Origin: Anaerospora hongkongensis
GTDB lineage: Bacteria > Bacillota > Negativicutes > Sporomusales > DSM-15969
Direction of reading: 5' to 3'
Length of the DNA: 64,000 bases
Assembly (NCBI RefSeq): GCF_004339805.1
Contig: NZ_SLUI01000003.1
Coordinates: 248,001 to 312,000, forward strand
In this document: positions 19,344 through 28,002 of the stretch, in pieces
How the letters are laid out: each line of letters opens with the position of its first letter
Numbering within the stretch: the stretch's first letter is position 1
Notes under the pieces: generated by a model
Seen by the model: the letters and a program-made list of their open reading frames with translations, nothing else
What the model was told of the DNA's origin: nothing
The model's database searches: none
Translations under genes and position numbers: made by a program

Positions 19344-19376
19344 GGGGTCTAGCGATAAATGCTAGGCCTCTTTTTT
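19344..19376 (+). terminator. Terminator of the tRNA cluster
   Basis: GGGGTCTAGC pairs with GCTAGGCCTC around GATAAAT, then six T. The 220 bases after it (to 19596) are AT-rich and show no gene. Confidence 0.88.
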
Positions 19377-19596
19377 GTCTTTTATTTGATTTGTCGCCGG
19401 CAATGTCGCACATTTTAATCTATCGCAGTTAAATCGGGAGAAAACCCGTTTTTTTATTTATAGGGAAAAAGCGCATTTTATGGTATTATATGTAATAATT
19501 ACGGTATTTAAAGCGAATAAGATGCTTGAGACCGGACAAAGACTGATTAATAACGTTATCAAGCAAATGTAACTATAAGGAGTGGAATTAATACAG

Positions 19597-20383
19597 ATGA
19601 ATATAGGGAAAAAAGAAATTAGTTTTATGATAATAGGCGGGATATTAACTTTAACTATTTATATTTTTTTTTACATTGATTGGCGAATCTTGGAAAGAAG
19701 TTGATTTCTGGGTAAAAGTTGCTACGATTGTTAATGCTTGTGCAGTACTTGGCGTTATTCTTTTAAGATTTCAAATAAAGGCAGAGCATGAGCGTGGTAG
19801 AAGAGAAAAAGCGGTTGATTTGTTATTAGCATGGAATAATTCGGTAAAGAAAGAAACATCATCAGCTAGAAAAGCAGTTGAAAGTTTTTCTTTTGAACAA
19901 TGCCAAAGCCTGTTTAATCAAGAAGTTTTTAAGGTAAATAAAAAACAACATAAGTTTATATTAGAAATAATGAATAAAGAGGAAAAAAGGGCGTATAAAA
20001 AACTAAAAGAGCAAAAGAAGCAAAGGAAACAAGAAAAACAAGAAAAACAAGAGAAGCGGAAAGAAAAGAATAAAGACGAATTCAATGACAAAGAAAATAT
20101 AACGTTAAGTGAAGGGGAAATTTCTAAACTAAGATGGCTCGTTTTAACTTATTTGAATATGCTTGAATCGATTTTAGTGGCTTGGCAGTATAGCGCTGCA
20201 AATAGAAAAATTATTGAAGCAGAATTTTCGTTTTTGTTTAATGATGCCAATGGTTGTAACGCTTTGAGTAACTTCAGAAAGATTTGTGGAGGGCCGTTGG
20301 GCTATCCGGCTATTGAGTCTTTCGCTGCTCATATACAATTAGAAAAGCAAAAAAAATTAGTTAATGAAGGTAATGTGGCATAA
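19597..20383 (+). pseudogene. Membrane-anchored helical protein gene with a frameshift in a T9 run
   Basis: ATG 19597 (AAGGAG at 19577-19582) opens a frame MNIGKKEISFMIIGG, then a hydrophobic helix, but it stops shortly after a run of nine T (19664-19672). The rest of the protein (235 residues to 20383) continues in the +1 frame starting LIGESWKEVDFWVKVATIV, a second hydrophobic helix, then a charged region with a Lys/Gln/Glu-rich coiled coil (about residues 105-130). With eight T the two parts join as IYIFFTLIGESW, a plausible two-helix membrane anchor. It may be a sequencing error, a phase-variable slip or a dead gene. The family is not recognised; codon use is more AT-rich than its neighbours, suggesting transfer. 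Confidence 0.55.
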
Positions 20384-20524
20384 ATACATAAGAGTGATGA
20401 GTCAAGATAAACATTGCTCGTTTTTCAGTGTTATTATTAGTATTCTTAGTTATAGACATTCCAGAAAACCTGGAAGATAATGCGTAACTCCTTAGGTCAT
20501 ATGGTGCGGCCGCGTAAATTTAAA

Positions 20525-20558
20525 GGCCAGTTTCCCGATTTGGGAGACTGGCTTTTTT
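20525..20558 (+). terminator. Terminator between convergent genes
   Basis: GGCCAGTTTCCC pairs with GGGAGACTGGC across GATTT, followed by TTTTTT. It lies between the rightward helical protein and the leftward TctC gene and may serve both. Confidence 0.8.
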
Positions 20559-20625
20559 ATGTTCACTATGAGTTTAGCAGATCATGAAAGGGATAGTATG
20601 CCCAGCAGCTTTGATTACTGAGTTG

Positions 20626-21645
20626 TTATTGTTTTTGTGATTTAATAAGTTCGACAATGCCGGATTCCTGAACAGCTTTAGTTAATCCTGTATTCTCATA
20701 TATCCATTGTTTTTGAGTTTGTTTATCATCTAAATATTCATATTGTAGCCCCATAGACGCAAGTTCTTTTTTGAAGTTTGGATCGGTCAGCATTGATTTT
20801 AAACCTTCGACTAGTTTAGCTTTTACATCAGCAGGCATATCTTTAGGTGCAACTAAACCAAGGCGGCTGCCATAATAAAGTTCAAAACCCTGCTCTTTGA
20901 AGGTAGGTACATTAGAAAAAACTGGATCAATTAAACGATTAGCATCTGTTACGGCCAGGGTTTTTAACATACCACTTTTGATATATTCTTTTGCTGTACC
21001 GGGATTAATAAGTACTACTTGGATATGGCCGCCTAATAAAGCAGTTATTGCCTCTGCTGCGCTGCGGAAGGGAACTTGATCTAGTGTAATGCTGGCCGAC
21101 TTAGAAAAGGCTTCTCCTACTACATGTGGGATCGAGCCCATGCCACTATGACCAAATTTTAATTCGCCGGGATGTTCTTTGGCGTATTTGACAAGATCAG
21201 CAGCAGTTTCCCAAGGTTGATTAGCCTGTACTACCATGATAAACGGAGTCGATGAGATTTGGGCTAATGGCTCTAAAGCAGTTGGATAGTTGTATTTTGA
21301 ATTACCATAAAGCGGATGTAAAAAAAGTTCGGACGATGAAATACCGATTGTGTAGCCATCCGGAGCAGCAGTGACTAGTTCATTCCAGCCAAGAGCTCCT
21401 GCTGAACCGGGTTTATTGAGGATAACCAGGGGTTGACCTAAATGTTTTACCGATGATTTCTCCAGCATTCGAGCTACAACATCTAGAGCGCCGCCAGCGC
21501 CAAAGGGGACAATAAAAGTAATTGGCTTATTCGGATATTTTTTGCTCGTAGTTGACTCTTTACTCTGCATGCTTGTACACCCTCCCAGTATAGTCGAAAT
21601 AACGAATATGCAAGCTACTGTGAATGTAATAACATTTTTTCGCAT
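20626..21645 (-). CDS. TctC-family tripartite tricarboxylate transporter substrate-binding lipoprotein
   Basis: A 339-residue extracytoplasmic binding protein of the Bug/TctC family, which captures carboxylates for TctAB permeases. The N terminus is a lipoprotein signal ending in the lipobox LGGC (Cys23). Family segments are YPNKPITFIVPFGAGGALDV, GSAGALGWNELVTAAPDGYT, FGHSGMGS and the central LLGGHIQVVLINPGTA. AGGAGG lies just upstream on the minus strand. No tctA or tctB lies near it, so it must work with permeases elsewhere or act as a sensor ligand protein. The substrate is unknown. Confidence 0.88.
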   Translation of the reverse strand: MRKNVITFTVACIFVISTILGGCTSMQSKESTTSKKYPNKPITFIVPFGAGGALDVVARMLEKSSVKHLGQPLVILNKPGSAGALGWNELVTAAPDGYTIGISSSELFLHPLYGNSKYNYPTALEPLAQISSTPFIMVVQANQPWETAADLVKYAKEHPGELKFGHSGMGSIPHVVGEAFSKSASITLDQVPFRSAAEAITALLGGHIQVVLINPGTAKEYIKSGMLKTLAVTDANRLIDPVFSNVPTFKEQGFELYYGSRLGLVAPKDMPADVKAKLVEGLKSMLTDPNFKKELASMGLQYEYLDDKQTQKQWIYENTGLTKAVQESGIVELIKSQKQ

Positions 21646-21898
21646 TTTGTTACCTCCTGGATAATTTAGGATAATTGTGGAATATTATGGAATTTATTAT
21701 ATCGTAGCACATCTTGAGAAAAAAGTAATCATTTGTTTGTATATAATTAGCTGAATCTCCTGGGCATATCTAAGAGAAGCGCAAAGCTCATGCATTCTAA
21801 ATAAATTCTAAAAAGAAAATTTTACAATATATTTAAATAAGAAATAAAAGGAATTTTATTCCAAATAACGAATAGGGAAAATATGGAAGGTGATTGCG

Positions 21899-22057
21899 GT
21901 GAAAGTTACGAAGGTTGCACCGGTATTTCGTATTCCTTATGTGAACTTACAGGATAAATATCGTGAAGCTGCACGCAATGCCGGCAAAAAAGAGGAACCG
22001 TCTTTTGAACGGGTATTCAATCAGGTAATGCAAGAACGGGTGAATGTTACGAGATAA
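21899..22057 (+). CDS. Small basic protein (52 aa), unknown
   Basis: GTG 21899 follows GGAAGGTGA and the frame ends TAA at 22057, just before an intrinsic terminator, a layout expected of a real gene. It encodes MKVTKVAPVFRIPYVNLQDK, then YREAARNAGKKEEPSFERVF and NQVMQERVNVTR. No membrane segment or Cys. Family not recognised. The 250 bases before it (21646-21898) are AT-rich, contain the tctC upstream region, and show no other gene. Confidence 0.6.
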   Translation: MKVTKVAPVFRIPYVNLQDKYREAARNAGKKEEPSFERVFNQVMQERVNVTR

Positions 22058-22082
22058 TGTATGAAATAGCAGAGAGTGGAAG

Positions 22083-22110
22083 AGCTGCGGGCTTATGCCT
22101 GTGGCTTTTT
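22083..22110 (+). terminator. Terminator after the 52-aa gene
   Basis: AGCTGCGGGC pairs with GCCTGTGGCT around TTAT (with G-T pairs), then TTTTT. Confidence 0.75.
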
Positions 22111-22282
22111 CATTCTTTTTTTGTTTTAAAATTTAAGGATTTTTTAATAAAAGTATATAAATAATGATGTTCCTGCTATCAAAAATTATTAATTGTTTAT
22201 CTTTCAAATAAAAAACTAAAAATTGATGTGTAAAATAAGCGTTGTGATGAACCTGTTGTCGCAAAAGGAGGCTTATTTTGTA

Positions 22283-23530
22283 ATGAGGTACATAAGAAAG
22301 ATAGCACTGCTCAGTGGATTGTGCATGTTTGCTTTAACGGCGATAACCAGTGCCGCTCCGCTGACTATTGATCAGGCTGTTGAAATGGCTCTAAAAAATC
22401 ATCTGGATATTAAAATTGCTGCCAACGAGGAACAAGAAGCCCGGTATTCGCTGCAAAGCGCCAAAGGCAGCAAGGGTGTGTCTCTTGCCGCTTCCAACAA
22501 TACATACTTGAAAAAGCCCGGCAGCTCAACAGATGCCAGCAACAGCAGCATGACGCTTACCTTGCCGCTGTACAGCGGCGGCAAGAACGAAGGGAATATT
22601 AAGATCGCCGAGACGGATGTGACAAAAGCGGAACTGAATGCAGTCAAGACAAAGCTGGATGTGAAAAGCAACACAATTTCGGATTACTTAACGGTCATTA
22701 AAACCCATCAGGCCCAGGCGGTTGCGCAGGAAACGGTCGATAACTATCAACAGCATTTAACCAATGTGAAAGAACAATATAGTGTAGACAATGTGGCCAA
22801 AGCCGATGTACTGCGCTCTGAGGTTGAGTTGGCGGATGCGCAGCAAACCTTGCTGCAGGCGCAAAATGCCTATGCCGTAGCTGTTAATACGCTGAAAAAA
22901 CAATTGCGCTGGAAGGAGGCGGGAGAACTGGAGCTGGTAGAAGAGTTTCAGTATGTGCCTTTTACCATGACGATGGAAGAGTCGGTGGCTTATGCCAAAG
23001 CCCATAGCCCGGAACTGAAAAAATACCGTCTTTTAGTTCATTCGGCTGAGCAGAGTGTCTCTGTTGCCAGAGCCGACAGCAAGCCGTTGATTTCGCTCAC
23101 TTCGGGAATGAGCTGGAGTGATGCCTCCATTGGTGAAAATAGCGAAGATGCCTATGTAGGCTTAACAACCTCGTGGAATTTATTTGACAGTCAGGTAACA
23201 AAATCGAAAGTTAAAAAAGCAAAAAGCTCGGTAGATACTGCCCGTCTGGAATTGGAATCGCAGGAGGATGCAATCGAGCTATCGGTCAAGGAATATTATC
23301 TTAATATGAAAGAAGCGGAAAAACGGCGGGATACTACCCAGCTGGCGATCAGCAAGGCTAAAGAAGATTATTCGATCGCTGTTGCCAAGTATCGCGTCGG
23401 CGAGGGTGTAATTCTGGATGTTATTGATGCACAGCTTGCACTGACAACTGCGCAAAACAACTATATTGCAGCTCAATATGCCTATGCGGATTATAAGGCC
23501 AAACTGGAAAATGGTATGGGGATGAATTAA
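22283..23530 (+). CDS. TolC-family outer membrane efflux protein
   Basis: A 415-residue outer-membrane channel protein, evidence that this Firmicute has two membranes. ATG 22283 follows AAAGGAGG; the first 25 residues are a signal peptide (KIALLSGLCMFALTAITSAA). Two TolC repeats follow: TIDQAVEMALKNHLDI ... TLPLYSGG ... and MEESVAYAKAHSPELK ... TTSWNLFDSQ ... VKEYYLNMKEAEKRRD, with long coiled-coil helices. The ending YADYKAKLENGMG is typical. It is the first gene of an operon with a MacA-type adaptor and MacB-type ABC transporter, which it would connect to the outside. Confidence 0.93.
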   Translation: MRYIRKIALLSGLCMFALTAITSAAPLTIDQAVEMALKNHLDIKIAANEEQEARYSLQSAKGSKGVSLAASNNTYLKKPGSSTDASNSSMTLTLPLYSGGKNEGNIKIAETDVTKAELNAVKTKLDVKSNTISDYLTVIKTHQAQAVAQETVDNYQQHLTNVKEQYSVDNVAKADVLRSEVELADAQQTLLQAQNAYAVAVNTLKKQLRWKEAGELELVEEFQYVPFTMTMEESVAYAKAHSPELKKYRLLVHSAEQSVSVARADSKPLISLTSGMSWSDASIGENSEDAYVGLTTSWNLFDSQVTKSKVKKAKSSVDTARLELESQEDAIELSVKEYYLNMKEAEKRRDTTQLAISKAKEDYSIAVAKYRVGEGVILDVIDAQLALTTAQNNYIAAQYAYADYKAKLENGMGMN

Positions 23531-23547
23531 CTGGGAGGATACGTCTT

Positions 23548-24678
23548 ATGTGGAAACAGACAAATGCTAAAAAGTGGATCATTATGTTAGTTCTTTTAGC
23601 AGGGATAGCCGGCGGCGGCTATGCGTATTATGTGAAAACTGTTCACAATACAGCGGGTGCTGCACAGGAAACCGCAATCGCAGTCAAAGGGGATATTACT
23701 TCTGTCGTGTCGGCTACCGGTACTGTCAAACCGGTAGAAGCTGTTGATATTTCCTCAAAGGTTGCCGGTTTGATCAAAGAGTTGAAGGTCAAGGAGAATG
23801 ATACCGTTAAAGCCGGGCAGGTGCTGGCCATTTTAGAAGACACCACTTTGGAAACGACACTGGCAAAGGCCAAGTACCAGGTGGATAATACCGGTGCCAA
23901 GTATCAACGTCTCCAATATTTGCATTCCATTGGCGCAAAATCCGGCGCTGACCTTGAAGATGCCCTGCTAAATTACCAGACAGCGTTGGCAAGCTATGAT
24001 GCGGCCAAATCCAGCCTGAATGAAACGGTGCTGGTATCGCCGATTGACGGCGTTGTCATGGGTGAACCGGCCACGGTCGGCACACTGGTAACCGCAGGCG
24101 TTAATGATCCAACGGTTGTCATGATGATTGGCAATTTGTCAGGAAAGATCATTAAGGTAAAGGTAGATGAGACGGATATTGGCAGGATTAAAGTAGGACA
24201 AGAAGCGTCCTTTACGGTAGATGCCTATCAAAACCAAACCTTTTCGGGGCGGGTCAGTAAAATCGGACAGATTTCTACAGCTACAACGACTACTAATACG
24301 TCCACCTCTTCGTCTTCGTCATCCTCATCTTCTTCCACCAGCAGTGTCATTTACTATTACGTGACCTTAGAAGCTCAAGACCCGAATAATTTGCTGAAGC
24401 CGGAAATGACGGCCCGGGTAACAATTAGCATTGATCAGAAAAAAGATGTGCTGTTAGTACCGCTGTCAGCTTTAAAGACGACCACCGGCGGCCAGTCTGT
24501 AACCGTTTTACGGGATAACGGCAAAACTGAGACCGTACCGGTAGCGGTAGGAATAACAAGCGGTGATAAGGTTGAGATCACCCAGGGACTTACAGAAGGC
24601 GATAAGCTTGTTATTTCTTACACCAAATCAGAAAACAAAACTACAACGAAACAGAACAATGGTCCACCACCGATGTAG
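23548..24678 (+). CDS. MacA-like periplasmic adaptor protein
   Basis: A 376-residue membrane-fusion protein linking the inner-membrane ABC transporter to the TolC-like channel. It has an N-terminal anchor helix (KWIIMLVLLAGIAGGGY), a lipoyl-like domain (VSSKVAGLIKEL pattern, then VLVSPIDGVVMG), a short alpha hairpin (about 105-150) and beta-barrel domains (EASFTVDAYQNQTFSGRV; LLVPLSAL). A run of about 20 Ser/Thr residues near 250-270 interrupts the barrel domain, a feature seen in some MacA relatives but extreme here. GGGAGG precedes ATG 23548. Confidence 0.92.
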   Translation: MWKQTNAKKWIIMLVLLAGIAGGGYAYYVKTVHNTAGAAQETAIAVKGDITSVVSATGTVKPVEAVDISSKVAGLIKELKVKENDTVKAGQVLAILEDTTLETTLAKAKYQVDNTGAKYQRLQYLHSIGAKSGADLEDALLNYQTALASYDAAKSSLNETVLVSPIDGVVMGEPATVGTLVTAGVNDPTVVMMIGNLSGKIIKVKVDETDIGRIKVGQEASFTVDAYQNQTFSGRVSKIGQISTATTTTNTSTSSSSSSSSSSTSSVIYYYVTLEAQDPNNLLKPEMTARVTISIDQKKDVLLVPLSALKTTTGGQSVTVLRDNGKTETVPVAVGITSGDKVEITQGLTEGDKLVISYTKSENKTTTKQNNGPPPM

Positions 24679-24700
24679 CGGGCAAAGGGGTTGATGAACA

Positions 24701-25393
24701 GTGGGGATTGTCTTACAGAATGTAACAAAACGCTACCAAATGGGGGAGGAAACGGTTTCTGCACTCGTCGATATCTCCCTTCAGATCAATGATGGCGAAT
24801 TTGCAGCGATTATGGGCCCTTCAGGCTCAGGGAAATCGACAATGATGAATATCTTGGGCTGCCTGGACCGGCCCAGCAGCGGTTCATATTTATTGGACGG
24901 CTATGAAGTAGCTACTCTGAATGATGATGAATTGGCGAAAACCCGGAACAAGCGCATTGGCTTTGTGTTTCAAAATTTTAACCTCCTTTCCCGGGTATCG
25001 GCCTGGGACAATGTAGCTTTACCGTTGGTTTATGCCCGGCTACCGGAAAAAGAACGCCTTGAACGAGCCGCCAAGCTGCTGGATATGGTTGGCCTGGCAG
25101 CACGGAAAAATCATTTGCCGAATGAATTATCCGGCGGACAGCGTCAAAGAGTGGCAATTGCCAGGGCGCTTGTCAACAATCCCAGCATTATTATGGCAGA
25201 CGAACCGACAGGCAATCTGGACAGCCGCTCCAGTGTGGATATTATGAATATTTTCAGCTCTTTGCATGAGCAGGGCAGGACGGTTATTCTGGTTACGCAT
25301 GAACCGGATATTGCTGAATATGCCAAGCGGGTTATAACGGTGCGGGACGGCTTGATCTTAAGTGACCAGACAAAGGAGTCCAATCATGTTTAA
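24701..25393 (+). CDS. MacB-type ABC transporter ATP-binding protein
   Basis: A 230-residue ATPase of the MacB/LolD class. Walker A is GPSGSGKST, the signature is [15 protein letters not shown], Walker B is [12 protein letters not shown] and the H-loop VTHEP. The start is GTG 24701 after AAAGGGG. It overlaps the permease gene by 8 bases; unlike classical MacB, ATPase and permease are separate polypeptides. It would power efflux of a macrolide, peptide or lipid-like substrate that cannot be named. Confidence 0.94.
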   Translation: MGIVLQNVTKRYQMGEETVSALVDISLQINDGEFAAIMGPSGSGKSTMMNILGCLDRPSSGSYLLDGYEVATLNDDELAKTRNKRIGFVFQNFNLLSRVSAWDNVALPLVYARLPEKERLERAAKLLDMVGLAARKNHLPNELSGGQRQRVAIARALVNNPSIIMADEPTGNLDSRSSVDIMNIFSSLHEQGRTVILVTHEPDIAEYAKRVITVRDGLILSDQTKESNHV

Positions 25394-26600
25394 AGAAAGC
25401 ATTACCATAGCTTTGCGTGCGTTGCTCAGCAATAAGATGCGTTCGATCTTAACCATGCTGGGAATTATTATCGGCGTTGGTGCGGTTATTGCCATGGTGT
25501 CCGTTGGTCTGGGCGTCCGGGAAAAAGTACAGAATTCCATTGCCAGCCTGGGCAGCAATATGCTGATTGTTACACCGGGAGCCGCTTCCTCGCAAGGGGT
25601 GCGGTCTGCTTCCGGCAGCAGTATAACCTTGGTTACAGGTGATGCCGACTATATCCGGAAAACGGTCTCAGGTATTGATTATGTGGCACCTTCTGTCAGC
25701 AAACAGTACCAGCTGATTGCCGGCAATCAGAACTGGACAACCACTGTCCAGGGAATAACACCCGATTATATGGCCATTCGCAGCTTGACGGTGGGGAGCG
25801 GCAGCTTTGTTACCGATCGGGATATTACGGCCCGCAACCGGATCGCCGTTTTGGGAGCTACCGTTGCGCAGAATCTGTTTGGCAGCGTTAATCCTGTGGG
25901 ACAAAGCGTCCGGATAAACAATACGCCCTATCAGGTTGTCGGTGTGCTGGACAGCAAGGGTCAGTCGACAATGGGGCAGGATCAGGACGATATTGTTATG
26001 ATTCCGCTGACGACGGCACAGGAGCGGCTGATCGGCATTAACTATGTCCATTCTATCAATATACAAGTGACCAAAATGGAAGCAATGGATGCCGTCCAGG
26101 AAAAGATCACAACGTTATTGCGCCAGCAGCATAAAATTACCGGTACGAAAGAAGACGACTTTACCGTACGCAATCTGACCAGTATCATGGAAATGGCAAC
26201 AGAAACAACAGGAACCATTACCATGCTGCTTGGCAGCATTGCCGCCATATCGCTGCTTGTCGGCGGTATCGGCATTATGAACATTATGATGGTGTCAGTA
26301 ACCGAGCGAACCCGGGAAATCGGCATCCGCAAGGCGCTGGGTGCCACCTACCGCGATATTATGCTGCAGTTTTTGCTGGAATCAATCGTTATTGGCCTGA
26401 TCGGCGGTATTGGCGGAATCTTACTGGGGATTGCTTCTGCCTATGCCATATCGGTGATTGGCGGTTTAAACACAGTAATATCCGTACTCTCCATTCTGGT
26501 TTCCTTCGGCTTTTCCGTTGCGATTGGCTTGTTCTTTGGCATTTATCCTGCCAGAAAGGCCGCTTTGCTGGATCCGATCGAAGCCTTGCGGTACGAATAA
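25386..26600 (+). CDS. MacB-type ABC transporter permease
   Basis: A 404-residue FtsX/MacB-fold permease: one N-terminal membrane helix ([18 protein letters not shown]), a large periplasmic domain (about 45-275), and three C-terminal helices starting near [36 protein letters not shown], the family hallmark. ATG 25386 is preceded by AAAGGAG at 25372-25378; the longer frame from 25362 has no site. Last gene of the tolC-macA-macB-like operon; a terminator follows. Confidence 0.94.
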   Translation: MFKESITIALRALLSNKMRSILTMLGIIIGVGAVIAMVSVGLGVREKVQNSIASLGSNMLIVTPGAASSQGVRSASGSSITLVTGDADYIRKTVSGIDYVAPSVSKQYQLIAGNQNWTTTVQGITPDYMAIRSLTVGSGSFVTDRDITARNRIAVLGATVAQNLFGSVNPVGQSVRINNTPYQVVGVLDSKGQSTMGQDQDDIVMIPLTTAQERLIGINYVHSINIQVTKMEAMDAVQEKITTLLRQQHKITGTKEDDFTVRNLTSIMEMATETTGTITMLLGSIAAISLLVGGIGIMNIMMVSVTERTREIGIRKALGATYRDIMLQFLLESIVIGLIGGIGGILLGIASAYAISVIGGLNTVISVLSILVSFGFSVAIGLFFGIYPARKAALLDPIEALRYE

Positions 26601-26638
26601 CCATAAAGGAAGAAACTAATAGTTTGGGCTGATAAACG

Positions 26639-26671
26639 CAGTGATGGTACCTACCATCGCTGTATTTTTTT
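26639..26671 (+). terminator. Terminator of the efflux operon
   Basis: CAGTGATGG pairs with CCATCGCTG around TACCTA, followed by TATTTTTTT. Confidence 0.88.
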
Positions 26672-26735
26672 ACCTCTCTAGAACGTATGTTCGATAAAAA
26701 TCGGCAATTTAAAACGGCTGTCATATGCCGTATCC

Positions 26736-27080
26736 TCAGTTGCTTCTATTTGTTGTTACATAAGCGGCGGCAATCTCATAAAAGGCATCCGCTTTTTCTT
26801 CAATAGGGTGACGGTACTGATCAAGGCCCAGCCAGTACCCCATCAGCGGAGCATCCTCTAAAATATGCTTGATTTCATGAAAAAAAACGCTGCGCAGGGC
26901 ACAAGGGGTGAGGCATTCATTGGCAACGATGTAATATCTGCCTTTTCTGCTGTGCCAGACGAAAGCATGGATTGCACCGTCCATCAGCAGTACCTTAGTG
27001 CGAATGTTGTAAGACCGTAATACTTCCTCAATGTTGCAATCCGGTTCAAAGAGACAGTAGAGCATTTCGTAATTGTGCAT
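26736..27080 (-). CDS. ImmA/IrrE-type metallo-endopeptidase
   Basis: A 114-residue zinc peptidase of the ImmA/IrrE type. The catalytic motif is FFHEIKHIL (HExxH) near residue 68, with EEKADAFYEIAA supplying the third ligand region. In ICEBs1 and many phages this protein cleaves the adjacent XRE repressor to start induction. Here it lies directly downstream of the repressor gene on the same strand. It is shorter than many relatives but has the active-site set. It may link tail-cluster expression to a damage or quorum cue; the cue is unknown. Confidence 0.85.
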   Translation of the reverse strand: MHNYEMLYCLFEPDCNIEEVLRSYNIRTKVLLMDGAIHAFVWHSRKGRYYIVANECLTPCALRSVFFHEIKHILEDAPLMGYWLGLDQYRHPIEEKADAFYEIAAAYVTTNRSN

Positions 27081-27139
27081 AGTTATACCAGCCTTCTGGT
27101 CGTATTCTTATAACTTGCAGGAGTGTTGGAGAGGAAGGA

Positions 27140-27556
27140 TCAGCTTTCATCAGACTCTTCCTCTTCAATCATTTTAATAATTGTCATCATTTGCCGAATG
27201 GCTTTCGGCGATGCGCTCTTGACTTGCTTTAAGAATAACTGCAGGTCAGGGCGTTTTTTTGTTTCCAGCCAAAAGGCAAGCAGCTCCGGATCTTCATCCA
27301 GGGCCTGATCAATCTTGCTCATCGTTTCGGCAGTGAAATCGCCGGTGGTATCGGTGCGGCCAAGCAAAAAGTCGGTCGTCACCTGGAAGAAATCAGCAAG
27401 GCTTTGCAAGGTCACAAGATCGGGCTCGCGTGTCCCTTGCTCGTAGTTATTGAGCCTGCCTCTAGTTAAGCCGGTTAAATCGGCCAGTTGTTGTTGGGTT
27501 AACCCCCGTGCGCTACGTAACTCGGCAAGCCGTAATGCATACTGCGGTTTGATCAT
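27140..27556 (-). CDS. XRE-family repressor of the tail cluster
   Basis: A 138-residue repressor. The N-terminal helix-turn-helix (LAELRSARGLTQQQLADLTG, LTRGRLNNYEQGTREP) is followed by LQSLADFFQVTTDFLLGR, then an acidic helical C-terminal region (about 75-138) likely used for dimerisation and as target of the ImmA-like protease. ATG 27556 has AAGGTGG seven bases upstream; a GTG at 27562 is a poorer choice. It is divergent from the tail operon and should bind the three palindromes between them. Confidence 0.9.
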   Translation of the reverse strand: MIKPQYALRLAELRSARGLTQQQLADLTGLTRGRLNNYEQGTREPDLVTLQSLADFFQVTTDFLLGRTDTTGDFTAETMSKIDQALDEDPELLAFWLETKKRPDLQLFLKQVKSASPKAIRQMMTIIKMIEEEESDES

Positions 27557-27576
27557 AAGCACACCACCTTGTCTCT

Positions 27577-27605
27577 ATTATAAAAAACAGAACGTATCTA
27601 AGCAA
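27577..27605 (-). promoter_or_regulatory. Leftward promoter of the repressor gene
   Basis: Reading the minus strand, TTGCTT (27605-27600), 17 bases and TATAAT (27582-27577) lie just before the repressor ribosome site. One operator palindrome abuts its upstream side. Confidence 0.6.
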
Positions 27606-27610
27606 TAATG

Positions 27611-27684
27611 GAAACAAAATGTTTCAAAAAGACTTGACTGATACAAAATGTGTCGTTAAAATGATCTTAGATACAAAATGTATC
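27611..27684 (+). promoter_or_regulatory. Triple operator and rightward promoter of the tail cluster
   Basis: Three 15-base palindromes: GAAACAAAATGTTTC (27611-27625), GATACAAAATGTGTC (27640-27654) and GATACAAAATGTATC (27670-27684), spaced 29 and 30 bases apart, about three helical turns. A promoter TTGACT (27634-27639), 17 bases, TAAAAT (27657-27662) has the second palindrome filling its spacer, and the third lies over the start region. This is the layout of a phage-type genetic switch. Sites and spacing are seen directly; binding by the divergent XRE protein is inferred. Confidence 0.8.
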
Positions 27685-27720
27685 AATAAATGAATCGCAT
27701 AAATTAAATGAGGTGATCGT

Positions 27721-28002
27721 ATGACAATCCACTATTTTCTCATTAACTATAGGAATTCTGGTAGATATGGCCGTATTGCGGTTGAAGGGGAAAAAGAAGA
27801 AATAGAAGTGTATCTGTGCAAATGCAGCAATGATGTTCGCTATATAAAGAGCGGAGAAACAATAAAACGACATGAAAAGGGAAAAAGAAAGCTCGATTGT
27901 GGTATTATCCGTGGTTTTTTCTTTGTTGTTGATATGATTAGCAGTCTCCGTACTAAGCGATTAAATTATGCCGCAGATAAAAGGCATAGGGAGGTGTGTT
28001 GA
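27721..28002 (+). CDS. Hypothetical early protein of the tail cluster (93 aa)
   Basis: First rightward gene after the switch; GAGGTGATC precedes ATG 27721. The protein begins MTIHYFLINYRNSGRYGRI, has two Cys in YLCKCSNDVRY and a hydrophobic segment CGIIRGFFFVVDMISSL. No family recognised; position suggests an early regulator or antirepressor. It overlaps the next frame by 35 bases. Confidence 0.6.
   Translation: MTIHYFLINYRNSGRYGRIAVEGEKEEIEVYLCKCSNDVRYIKSGETIKRHEKGKRKLDCGIIRGFFFVVDMISSLRTKRLNYAADKRHREVC

Noticed and set aside
20501..20560. CATATG followed by GCGGCCGC (NdeI/NotI-like) and a short frame MVRPRKFK that resembles the start of DUF134 proteins
   Set aside because: The frame has no ribosome site and runs into a terminator hairpin with no further DUF134 similarity; restriction-like sites alone are chance-level and there is no other vector sequence.
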